This document shows positions 50,234-57,452 of a stretch of 64,000 bases of DNA, piece after piece; position 1 is the stretch's first letter, and the number at the start of each line of letters is the position of its first letter. The translations under genes were made by a program, and so were the position numbers. The notes below the pieces were generated by a model. It was given only the letters and a program-made list of their open reading frames with translations. It made no database searches and was not told the origin of the DNA. This DNA comes from Catellatospora sichuanensis (GTDB lineage Bacteria > Actinomycetota > Actinomycetes > Mycobacteriales > Micromonosporaceae), in the NCBI RefSeq assembly GCF_007483665.1, contig NZ_VIQO01000030.1:62001-126000 (forward strand), given 5' to 3'.

Positions 50234-50260
50234 GACGAACGAGATCGGGCCGATGTGACA
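50234..50260 (-). promoter_or_regulatory. ECF41-type promoter towards the sigma gene
   Basis: On the minus strand TGTCACA (50260-50254), 16 bases, then CGTC (50237-50234). It is the mirror copy of the plus-strand promoter at 50199, in the same intergenic region, so the sigma factor probably drives its own gene as well. Confidence 0.75.
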
Positions 50261-50294
50261 GGCCCGGCGACATCAAGATCCTAATGGAGGAGCC

Positions 50295-50753
50295 ATGCAG
50301 TCCCGGATGACCAACCCCGCCGCCCTGCTGCCGGACGCCGTGAAGGGCATCAACCTGATCTACAAGGCCGCCCACTCCGCGGGCCTGGCCAAGTCGACGT
50401 TGGACCTGGTGCACCTGCGCGCCAGCCAGATCAACGGCTGCAGCGCGTGCGTCGACTCCGGCGCCCGCGGCATGCGCAAGGCCGGGGAGACCGACGAGCG
50501 GCTGTTCGCGGTCGCGGCCTGGCGCGAGACCGACTACTTCACCGAGGCCGAGCGCGCCGCGCTGGACCTCGCCGAGCACGCCACCCGGCTGGCCGACAAG
50601 GCCGACCCGGTGCCGGACCACGTCTGGGAGGCGGCCGCCAAGCACTTCGGCGAGGCCGAGCTCGCCTCACTGGTGCTGTGGATCGCGACGACGAACTTCT
50701 TCAACCGGCTGAACGCGGTCACCCGCCAGCCGGCCGGCCAGAACTGGGGCTGA
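50295..50753 (+). CDS. Carboxymuconolactone decarboxylase (AhpD-like) protein
   Basis: A 152-residue protein of the CMD/AhpD family. LRASQINGCSACVDSGARGMRKAG carries the CxxC pair (Cys49, Cys52), the redox site of AhpD-type peroxidase adaptors. The His that normally follows four residues after the second Cys is Gly here (CSACVDSG), so proton relay may be altered or peroxidase activity low. It is the standard ECF41 partner and starts 69 bases after the -10 of a consensus promoter. It likely reduces or isomerises a toxic product during oxidative stress. Confidence 0.9.
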   Translation: MQSRMTNPAALLPDAVKGINLIYKAAHSAGLAKSTLDLVHLRASQINGCSACVDSGARGMRKAGETDERLFAVAAWRETDYFTEAERAALDLAEHATRLADKADPVPDHVWEAAAKHFGEAELASLVLWIATTNFFNRLNAVTRQPAGQNWG

Positions 50754-51765
50754 GCTGCGGCACGGGGCCGTCGGTACGGCCCCGCCGCAGCCCGGCGGTC
50801 CGGCGGCCGGTCGCCAGCCGGGCCAGCGCCGCAGCAGCGGCCTGGATGCGCAGCCGCCGGGTGACATCCGGCCGGGCCGCCACGGCCAGGCTGTGCTCGG
50901 GGTGACGGGCCCCGCAGACCGCGCCGACGATCGTGGCCACGGTGCGGGCCTGCCCGCCCATCATCATCGCGTACCGGATGGCGGCGACCGGGTCGTCAGG
51001 GTGGCGCAGGAACGCCGTCAGCGCGGCGGGCACGCAGCGCAGTGCGGTGCCGCCCGCGCCGACCGTCGCGGCCGCGTCGGCCGGGGCGCTGCGATGGCGG
51101 ACCAGGGTCTGCACCTCGCCCATCGCGGCCCGGAACTCGCTGGTCCGCAGCTGCGCGGTGACCAGGTCGAGGAACGCGTACTTGTCGGCGGGCGCGAGCG
51201 GCTGCCCGCGCGCGGCCAGGGCCACCGCGGTCGCCGTCGCGGCGGCCGCGTCCCGGGCCAGCGGATGGCTGTGCGTGATGCCGGCCGTGCGGCGGGCCAG
51301 CGCCGCGACCGCGCCGACACCCGCGTCGGGCAGCAGGCCGATCGCGCCCGCCCGCACCGCGGCGACGCTGCCATAGCTGCCCTGTCCGTCGTGGACGGTC
51401 GGGGCGACCTGCGACCAGCGCACGCCCCGGCGCACCGCGGACAGCACCCGCGCGGTGCCGGTGTCGGCCAGTTCGGGCCGGTCCGGCCACTCCCGGGCCA
51501 GCTCCAGGGCCAGCACGTCGTCGTGCACCCGGCCCGCGTGCCGGCCCAGGTGCTCGGCGAGTATCAGCAGCTGGGTCGCGGCCGCGCTGGGCGGCGACTG
51601 CCGGGCGTGCCCGGCGCGGGCCGCGCGCAGCACCGCCTCCACCTGTGCCGGATCCGGCACGGTGGCCCCGTGCAGGGGAGCGGCCACCAGGTCGGCGCGG
51701 GCTGCCATGAGCATGCAGCCGTGCGCCCGGCGCAGCAGCTGCGGATGGTCGAGCATCGCTGTCAC
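50719..51765 (-). CDS. ADP-ribosylglycohydrolase-like protein, probably inactive
   Basis: A 348-residue protein with the DraG fold. Segments such as HGCMLMAARADLVAAPLHG (family: GLAVGDALGAP), THSHPLARDAAAATATAVAL and DPVAAIRYAMMMGGQARTVATIVGAVCGARH align with the family. However the metal-binding D-x-D of the last segment (usually GGDxDT) reads GGQART, and the first Asp motif GDALG is also changed, so the two-Mg catalytic centre seems lost. The GTG at 51765 or ATG at 51756 is the start. It ends inside the coding end of the convergent AhpD-like gene (35-base overlap). It may bind rather than cleave ADP-ribose. Confidence 0.75.
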   Translation of the reverse strand: MTAMLDHPQLLRRAHGCMLMAARADLVAAPLHGATVPDPAQVEAVLRAARAGHARQSPPSAAATQLLILAEHLGRHAGRVHDDVLALELAREWPDRPELADTGTARVLSAVRRGVRWSQVAPTVHDGQGSYGSVAAVRAGAIGLLPDAGVGAVAALARRTAGITHSHPLARDAAAATATAVALAARGQPLAPADKYAFLDLVTAQLRTSEFRAAMGEVQTLVRHRSAPADAAATVGAGGTALRCVPAALTAFLRHPDDPVAAIRYAMMMGGQARTVATIVGAVCGARHPEHSLAVAARPDVTRRLRIQAAAAALARLATGRRTAGLRRGRTDGPVPQLSPSSGRPAGG

Positions 51766-51828
51766 GGCGGATCTTCTTTCCTTCCGTTGCCGCCCGCCGC
51801 CCGGATCCCTCCGGGCGGCGGGCGTCGC

Positions 51829-53292
51829 TCACGGCCGGCCCGGCCGGGACGCGGTGCGTCCGGGTGCGCCGCCGGGGATCGTGCCCGGGTGCTCGGCGCG
51901 GTCGGGGAAGGCGGGCCGGGTGTGGCCGGGGGTGGCCGGCAGCCGCCGCGGGCGGGCGCCCACCTGGACGGGAACCACCGAGGCGCGGGCGCGCACCACA
52001 GCGAGCACGTGCTGTGCCCAGCTGTCCATGCCCGGGTCGGCAGGTGCCGGACCGGCCAGCGGCGCGGGTCCGCATCGCCCCACGGCCGCCGCGACGGCGT
52101 CGGCGTAGGCGGCCGTGTCGTGTGGGTTGACCACGATCGCCCCGAGTACCTCCGCGGCGTCGCTGGTCAGCTCGCTGAGCACGACGGTCGCGCCACGCGC
52201 ACCGCGCGCCGCGACGAACTCGTGCGCCAGGTTCACCGCGCCGTGGTGCACCGGGGTGGCCAGCAGACCGTCGCAGGCCAGATACAGCGCGGCCAGCTCG
52301 CGGCGGTCGGGGTTGTCGCGCACGTAGTGCACCACGGCCTGGCCCACGTTGGCGTGGGTGCCGTTGATCTTCGCGATCAGGCGGTCCACCCGCTCTCGCT
52401 GTTCCAGCTCGTCGGGGGTGTACGGGTCGCCGCACGCCACGTGCAGCAGCGACACCGTGCCGGGCTCCGGCCGGTGCTCGGCCAGGAACCGGTCGAACGC
52501 GTGCAGGCGCTGCTCGACGGCGTCGGCGGGATCCCAGCCGGCGATCGACAGCAGCACCGGCCCGTCGACCCGCATCGCGTCGCGGATCTGCGCGGCACGC
52601 TCGCGCACCTGCGGCAGCCGGGCCAGCCGCCGCATACCGGCGGTGTCGGCGGGCAGCGCGCAGGCCAGTACCCGAACCCGGTGGTTGCCGACCGCGATCT
52701 GGTTGTCGCGCACCGGCAGGCCGTGCACACGACCGGCCAGGTCGAGCAGGTTGTCCACCGCGCGGCGGTGCGGCAGCGCGACGACGTCTGCGCCGAGCAG
52801 GCCGGCCAGCAGCTCGCGGTGCTCGGGCAGCCGGGCGAACGACTCCGCGGGCGGGAACGCGCTGTGCAGGTGCACGGCGGTGGCGAGGTCGGGCCGCAGC
52901 CGGCGCAGCAGGCGCGGCAGCAGCTGGAGCTGGTGGCCGTGCACCCAGACCGTGCCGCCGAGCGCCGCGGACCCGGCCACCGCGTCGGCGATGGCGATGT
53001 TGGCCTGCTCGTACGCCTCGAACCAGCCGGGCGGGAACTCGGCGGGCTGGTGGTGGTACAGCGCGCGCAGCAGGCCCGCGCCCAGTCGGGCGTCCTCGGT
53101 GTCGGCGTCGACGTGCAGCGCGTCGGGGTCGGGCGGGTTCACGCCGTCGGGCACGGCCGCCCAGGCGCCGCCGTGTGCCGCCACGAAGGGGCGCAGCGAG
53201 GCCAGCGCGACGTCCACGTGGTCGCTGCTGTCGTCGGGGTCTGCGGCGGGCACCCGGTCTCCGGCCACGATCAGGTCGTAGCGCGCGGTCAC
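51829..53292 (-). CDS. Trehalose-6-phosphate synthase (GT20)-like protein, catalytic residues missing
   Basis: A 487-residue protein with the two-Rossmann OtsA layout, e.g. VWVHGHQLQLLPRLLRRLRPDLATAVHLHSAFPPAE, REERLIAK-like RVDRLIAKINGTH, VVHYVRDNPDRRELAALYLACDGLLATPV and SELTSDAAEVLGAIVVNPHD. Compared with OtsA, HDYHL is HGHQL (residues 118-122), the R-x-D-Y-x-K-G substrate/phosphate loop is AGWDPADA (about 251-258), and R-x-D-G-M-N-L is HHGAVNL. So the UDP-glucose and phosphate-handling residues are absent and it is unlikely to make trehalose phosphate. It starts with GTG and is coupled (GTGA) to the STAS gene before it. The C-terminal 60 residues are disordered. Confidence 0.75.
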   Translation of the reverse strand: MTARYDLIVAGDRVPAADPDDSSDHVDVALASLRPFVAAHGGAWAAVPDGVNPPDPDALHVDADTEDARLGAGLLRALYHHQPAEFPPGWFEAYEQANIAIADAVAGSAALGGTVWVHGHQLQLLPRLLRRLRPDLATAVHLHSAFPPAESFARLPEHRELLAGLLGADVVALPHRRAVDNLLDLAGRVHGLPVRDNQIAVGNHRVRVLACALPADTAGMRRLARLPQVRERAAQIRDAMRVDGPVLLSIAGWDPADAVEQRLHAFDRFLAEHRPEPGTVSLLHVACGDPYTPDELEQRERVDRLIAKINGTHANVGQAVVHYVRDNPDRRELAALYLACDGLLATPVHHGAVNLAHEFVAARGARGATVVLSELTSDAAEVLGAIVVNPHDTAAYADAVAAAVGRCGPAPLAGPAPADPGMDSWAQHVLAVVRARASVVPVQVGARPRRLPATPGHTRPAFPDRAEHPGTIPGGAPGRTASRPGRP

Positions 53293-53648
53293 AGGACCAC
53301 CTGCCCGGCCGGGGTCAGCGCCACGTTCGCATACGGCAACAGCTGCATGATCCGGTCGACCTTGGCCAGCCGCAGCGCGCGCCGGGCTCGCTCGGACGGC
53401 GAGCGCAGGGCCACGGCGCCGCCGTCGCGCACCGCGCGCCGGTGGGTGTCCATCAGCAGCAGGATCCCCGCCGCGTCGATCGTGTCGCAGTCGGCCAGGT
53501 CGACGACGATCTGCTGGGGACGCAGTGCCAACGCCTCTTCGAGCAGACGGTGCAACTCCGGTGCGGCCTGCGCATCCAGATCGCCCTTGACCTGTACCTC
53601 GACCAACGGCACTGCCTGTGCCGCGGTCGCCGGGACCATGTCTTCCAC
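53289..53648 (-). CDS. STAS-domain protein (anti-sigma factor antagonist-like)
   Basis: A 119-residue single STAS domain. It reads VPLVEVQVKGDLDAQAAPELHRLLEEALALRPQQIVVDLADCDTIDAAGILLLMDTHRRA; in the phosphorylation loop DTIDAAG has no Ser at the position usually modified (D-S-x-G), so it may not respond to a kinase. GTG 53648 has AAGGAGG upstream; ATG 53639 is an alternative. Coupled to the trehalose-phosphate-synthase-like gene by overlap; probably a partner or regulator of it, or of a sigma/anti-sigma pair elsewhere. Confidence 0.8.
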   Translation of the reverse strand: MEDMVPATAAQAVPLVEVQVKGDLDAQAAPELHRLLEEALALRPQQIVVDLADCDTIDAAGILLLMDTHRRAVRDGGAVALRSPSERARRALRLAKVDRIMQLLPYANVALTPAGQVVL

Positions 53649-53748
53649 CTGGAAACCTCCTTGCCGGTGAGTGCAGCCATTCCCCACCCGGCGCGCAGAT
53701 AACCCTGGAAACGATGACAGTTGTGTGACAAATCCCCAAGCGGGGGCG

Positions 53749-53773
53749 GGCCACCCGGTTTCACCGGGTGGCC
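53749..53773 (-). terminator. Terminator of the ThuA gene
   Basis: GGCCACCCGGT (53749-53759) pairs perfectly with ACCGGGTGGCC (53763-53773) across a TTC loop, 13 bases after the stop codon of the minus-strand gene. Confidence 0.8.
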
Positions 53774-53785
53774 GGCCCCCCAGAA

Positions 53786-54955
53786 CTATGGGCTGACCAG
53801 GTCGAACTGCTCCCACGGGCCGATCGCGGTGCGGTTGGCGATCAAGGCCGCCGCGCCACCGTTCTCTGCGACGACGTACTTCCCGTTCGCCTGGGCCCGC
53901 AAACTCACCGAGCCGTTGGAGTTGCGGATCAGTGCGAAGGTCTCCCAGCCGCCGACCGCGGTCCGGTTGGCGATGAGGGGGTTCGCGCCCGCGTTGTCCG
54001 CGCAGACGTAACGCGCGTTGACCAGGGCACGCAGCGCGATGTTGCCGCCGCCCCGGTCGATCATCTCGAACCGCTCGGCGTTGCCGGCGGCGTTGGCGCT
54101 GGCGATCAGCGCGCCCGCCCCGCCGTTGGGGGCGGTGACGAACTTGCTGTTGGCCCGCGCCCGCAGGCTGATCCCGGGGGCCGGGGGCGTGCCCGGGGAG
54201 CAGTCGGCGGCGACCGCGCCGGCGGCGATCTGGATGCCGCCGAGCAGCATGCGAGTGAAGTTGCTGTCGGTGTAGCTCGCCTCGGTGTGGCCGAGGCCGG
54301 TGTACCAGGCCCGGCCGCCGCCGTAGTTCTGGCACCAGGTGATGGGGTGGTCGCCCATGTTGCCGCCGGTGTAGCTGCCCTCGTTGAGGTTCATCAGCAC
54401 GCGTACGGCCGAGCGCGGGTTGGTGCGGTAGTTGTACCACTCGTCGCTGCGCGTCCAGGTCGCCGGCAGATGTGCGGTCGAGACGTTGACCGGCGGTTCG
54501 ACGCGCAACTGCGCGTTCTGGATGGCGGGGTGGGAGTGGAAGTACGCCCCGACCAGCCCGCCGTACCAGGGCCAGTCGTACTCGGTGTCGGATGCGGCGT
54601 GCACGCCCACGTAGCCGCCGCCCGCGGCGATGTAGTTCTGGAACGCCGTCTGCTGGGTCGCGTTGAGCACGTCGCCGGTGGTCGACAGCCAGATGACGGC
54701 CTGGAACTGGGCCAGGTTCGCCGCGGTGAACTGGCCGGCATCCTCGGTGGCGGTCACCGTGAAACCGTTCGCGCTGCCGAGTGCCTGGATCGCGGCGATG
54801 CCGTTGGGGATGGACGAGTGGCGGAAGCCGGCGGTCTTCGAGAAGACCAGCACCTTGGTCAGCGGGGCGGCCGACGCGGGGGTCGCCGGCGCGAACAGCG
54901 TCGTCGCCAGGACCGTTGCCAGGCCGGCGACCAGGGACAGTACGCGTTTTCGCAT
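53786..54955 (-). CDS. Secreted ThuA-domain protein with fascin-like C-terminal repeats
   Basis: A 389-residue exported protein. Signal peptide about residues 1-30; ThuA/trehalose-utilisation glutamine-amidotransferase-like domain about 32-245, with VLVFSKTAGFRHSSIPNGIAAIQALG, VIWLSTTGDVLNATQQTAFQNYIAAGGGYVGVHAASDTEYDWPWY and GRAWYTGLGHTEASY; then three beta-trefoil/fascin-like repeats (about 255-389), each with an ANGKYV or ARYV strand. The fold is used by sugar-modifying or carbohydrate-binding proteins; the repeats may bind glycans. ATG 54955 follows AAGGAG. Its role with trehalose is only a name tradition. Confidence 0.88.
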   Translation of the reverse strand: MRKRVLSLVAGLATVLATTLFAPATPASAAPLTKVLVFSKTAGFRHSSIPNGIAAIQALGSANGFTVTATEDAGQFTAANLAQFQAVIWLSTTGDVLNATQQTAFQNYIAAGGGYVGVHAASDTEYDWPWYGGLVGAYFHSHPAIQNAQLRVEPPVNVSTAHLPATWTRSDEWYNYRTNPRSAVRVLMNLNEGSYTGGNMGDHPITWCQNYGGGRAWYTGLGHTEASYTDSNFTRMLLGGIQIAAGAVAADCSPGTPPAPGISLRARANSKFVTAPNGGAGALIASANAAGNAERFEMIDRGGGNIALRALVNARYVCADNAGANPLIANRTAVGGWETFALIRNSNGSVSLRAQANGKYVVAENGGAAALIANRTAIGPWEQFDLVSP

Positions 54956-55371
54956 GTGGCTCGCTCCTTCGATGAGGGTAGCGCGGTGGGCGGGTGCGGA
55001 CCGGCGGACGCCGTGAGGCGCGCGGGTCGGGACAGCCGTACGCGCGGGCGAAGGCCACGCAGGGGTTCGGCGACCAGACATGGCGCGTCCTCGGGGGCGT
55101 GGGCACGCCCCTGCTGACGGCATTCCCGGGTTCTCACCCGCGAACCGGAGCCGGTCGCCGAAACTCGGTTCCGATATCTATCGACGTCGAATCCTATAGG
55201 AATCTGTCGGACGGGGGAAGACTGCCTCGACAACTTTCCGCCCCGCGATCCTCTGATTTGCTCATTCGCACGAAACTTTTGCTAGATCAGAAAAAAGTAC
55301 GTGTTTCTATCTAGAAACTTTTGCAGATCTAGATTTAATATGGCCGCCACGAACGCGTTACAGGAGGCCCT
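54956..55371. promoter_or_regulatory. Regulatory region of the ebo-like operon
   Basis: A gene-free 416 bases, GC-rich to about 55170 and markedly AT-rich after it. Features: TCCTATAGGA (55192-55201); GAAACTTTTGC at 55272-55282 and again at 55314-55324, 42 bases apart; the inverted repeat GTTTCTA-TC-TAGAAAC (55303-55318). The GAAAC/TTTC pattern resembles operators of LacI-family sugar repressors. The ino-type gene starts with GTG at 55372 after AGGAGG. Confidence 0.6.
55192..55201. promoter_or_regulatory. Palindrome TCCTATAGGA (copy 1)
   Basis: A perfect 10-bp palindrome within AATCCTATAGGAAT, also found at 63533-63542 in front of the secreted glycosidase-like gene. Possible common operator. 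Confidence 0.45.
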
Positions 55372-56613
55372 GTGCGTACTGGTATCTGGCTCGTCGGCGC
55401 CCGCGGCTCAGTCGCGGTCACCAGCATCGTCGGCGCGCTGGCGGTGCGGGCCTCGCTCGCCGACCCGGTCGGCTGCGTCACCGAACTGCCCCCGCTGCGC
55501 CACCCGGCGCTACCGGCCCTATCCGACCTGGTCTTCGGCGGCCACGACGTGTCCTGTGTGGCCCTCGTAAAGAAGGCACACTCGCTCGTCGCGGCCGGCG
55601 TGCTGCCCGCGGCGGTGGTCGCCGCCGTCACCGACGAGCTGGCCGCCGTCGAACCCGACGTGCGGCACGCGCCCGACGGGACCACCCAGCACGACACCAT
55701 CAGCCGCATCGCCGCCGATCTCGTGGACTTCCGCGAACGCCACGGGCTCGCCCGCGTCGTCGTGGTGAACGTGTCCTCGACCGAAGCCATACCCGCCGAC
55801 CATCCCGCGTTCGCCGACGCCGCCGCGCTCGCCGCGGCACTGCACCACGAGCAGGTGCTGCCGCCCAGCGCCCGGTACGCCTACGCCGCGTTCACCGCGG
55901 GCTGCTCCTATGTCGACTTCACCCCGTCCACCGGGGCCCGGCTGCCCGCGCTCGACCAGCTCGCGGCGCGGCACGGCGTGCCGTACGCGGGCAGCGACGG
56001 CAAGACCGGCGAGACCCTGCTCAAGTCGGTGCTCGCACCGATGTTCGCGATGCGCAACCTGCAGGTGCGGTCCTGGTCGGGCACCAACCTGCTCGGCGGC
56101 GGCGACGGCGCGACGCTGGCCCGGCCGGAGGCCAACGCGGCCAAGGTCGCCAGCAAGCAGCGGGTGCTGCGGGAGACGCTCGGCTACGAGCCGGAGGGGC
56201 ACACCCGCATCGACTACGTGCCCGACATCGGCGACCTGAAGACCGCCTGGGACCTCATCACCTTCAGCGGCTTCCTCGGCAGCCGCATGCGGCTCGAGTT
56301 CACCTGGCACGGCTGCGACTCGGCGCTGGCCGCGCCGCTCGTGCTGGACCTGGCCCGGCTCACCGCCGCCGCGCACCGGCTGGGCCGCTCCGGCCCGCTG
56401 CCGGAGCTGGCCTTCTTCTTCAAGGACCCGATCGGCGAGGTTCCGCACGGCCTGGCCGAGCAGTGGCGCGACCTGTGCAGCTGGGTGCAGAGCTGGCAGG
56501 TGCCCGGCGACGAGCCGGTGGCCGCGGACGCGCCGGGCGGCCCGGACACGCAGGCCCGCGCCGAGGCGCAAGCACCCATCCGCCCGGCCGAGCCGGACGG
56601 CGAAACGTCATGA
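55372..56613 (+). CDS. myo-Inositol-1(3)-phosphate synthase family enzyme
   Basis: A 413-residue NAD-dependent cyclase. GIWLVGARGSVAVTSIVGALAV is the NAD loop; TFAAGCSYVDFTPSTGARLP-like AGCSYVDFTPS, GSDGKTGETLLKSVLAPMFAMRNLQV, WSGTNLLGGGDGATLA and YVPDIGDLKTAWDLITFSGFLG are family landmarks of a distinct actinobacterial clade. It converts a sugar phosphate (glucose-6-phosphate in the known reaction) into a cyclitol phosphate. The C-terminus has a variable, Ala/Glu-rich tail of about 40 residues. It leads the operon and overlaps EboC by ATGA. EboD, the cyclase usual in such clusters, is absent, so this enzyme probably provides the cyclic core. Confidence 0.9.
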   Translation: MRTGIWLVGARGSVAVTSIVGALAVRASLADPVGCVTELPPLRHPALPALSDLVFGGHDVSCVALVKKAHSLVAAGVLPAAVVAAVTDELAAVEPDVRHAPDGTTQHDTISRIAADLVDFRERHGLARVVVVNVSSTEAIPADHPAFADAAALAAALHHEQVLPPSARYAYAAFTAGCSYVDFTPSTGARLPALDQLAARHGVPYAGSDGKTGETLLKSVLAPMFAMRNLQVRSWSGTNLLGGGDGATLARPEANAAKVASKQRVLRETLGYEPEGHTRIDYVPDIGDLKTAWDLITFSGFLGSRMRLEFTWHGCDSALAAPLVLDLARLTAAAHRLGRSGPLPELAFFFKDPIGEVPHGLAEQWRDLCSWVQSWQVPGDEPVAADAPGGPDTQARAEAQAPIRPAEPDGETS

Positions 56614-57452
56614 AGCTGCGCGATCTGGCACAGCTGGTCCGCGCACCGGCTGCGCTGTCGGTGCCCGGTGACGCGATCGCCGGGGCGACCGCCGCCGGCA
56701 CGCTGGACGCGCGCACCGCCGGCATCGCGGCCGCGTCGGTCTGCCTGTACTGGGGCGGCATGGCCGCCAACGACTGGGCCGACCGGGAGCTCGACGCCGT
56801 CGAGCGGCCCGAGCGGCCCATCCCGTCCGGGCGGATCAGCGCCGACACCGCGCTGGCCGTGGCGGGCGGCCTCACCGTGGCCGGCCTGGCCCTGGCCGCG
56901 GCCAGCGGCGGCAAGCGCACCCTGGCCACCGCGGGCCTGCTCGCCGGCGCGGTGTGGGCCTACGACGTGAAGTGGAAGAACTCCCCGGCCGGGCCGGCCG
57001 GCATGGCGCTGTGCCGGGGACTGGACGTGCTGCTCGGCGCGAGCACCGGCGACCTGCGCAAGGCCGCCCGCCCCGCACTGGCCGTCGCCGCACACACCTA
57101 CGCGGTCACCGCGCTCTCGCGGCGGGAGGTCAGCGGCACCGACCGGGTGCTGCCCGCGCTGACCATGACCGCGACCGCGGCGGTGGCCACGCACGCCGCG
57201 GGCCGCTCCGGCGGCTGGCTGCCCGCGGTGCTGGCCGGCTGGTACGCCACGCGGTTCGGCAAGGCCCAGCGCGAGGTGCTGCGCCACCCCGACGCGGGCC
57301 GGGTGCGCGCCGCGGTCGGGGCAGGGATCACCTCCCTGCCCGCACTGCAGGGCGCGCTCATCGCACGGGACGGGAAACCGCTGGTCGGAGCCGCGGTCGC
57401 GACCGCCGCCCCGGCCGGCGCCAAGCTGGCGAGGATGGTGTCACCCACATGA
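56610..57452 (+). CDS. eboC: EboC-like UbiA-family prenyltransferase
   Basis: A 280-residue membrane prenyltransferase with about seven to eight TM segments. The first Asp-rich motif is NDWADRELD (about residues 50-58) in GGMAANDWADRELDAVERPERPIPSGRIS; the second acidic site is around YDVKWKNSP, weaker than in UbiA. It should attach a polyprenyl chain to an acceptor inside the membrane. In the ebo cluster this is EboC; the polyprenyl diphosphate synthase at 62331 could supply the donor, and the cyclase before it the acceptor. Both neighbours overlap it by ATGA. Confidence 0.9.
   Translation: MKLRDLAQLVRAPAALSVPGDAIAGATAAGTLDARTAGIAAASVCLYWGGMAANDWADRELDAVERPERPIPSGRISADTALAVAGGLTVAGLALAAASGGKRTLATAGLLAGAVWAYDVKWKNSPAGPAGMALCRGLDVLLGASTGDLRKAARPALAVAAHTYAVTALSRREVSGTDRVLPALTMTATAAVATHAAGRSGGWLPAVLAGWYATRFGKAQREVLRHPDAGRVRAAVGAGITSLPALQGALIARDGKPLVGAAVATAAPAGAKLARMVSPT

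Noticed and set aside
51829-53292. Functional otsA for trehalose synthesis
   Set aside because: Several substrate-binding positions are changed (HGHQL, AGWDPADA, HGAVNL), and no trehalose-phosphate phosphatase is adjacent.
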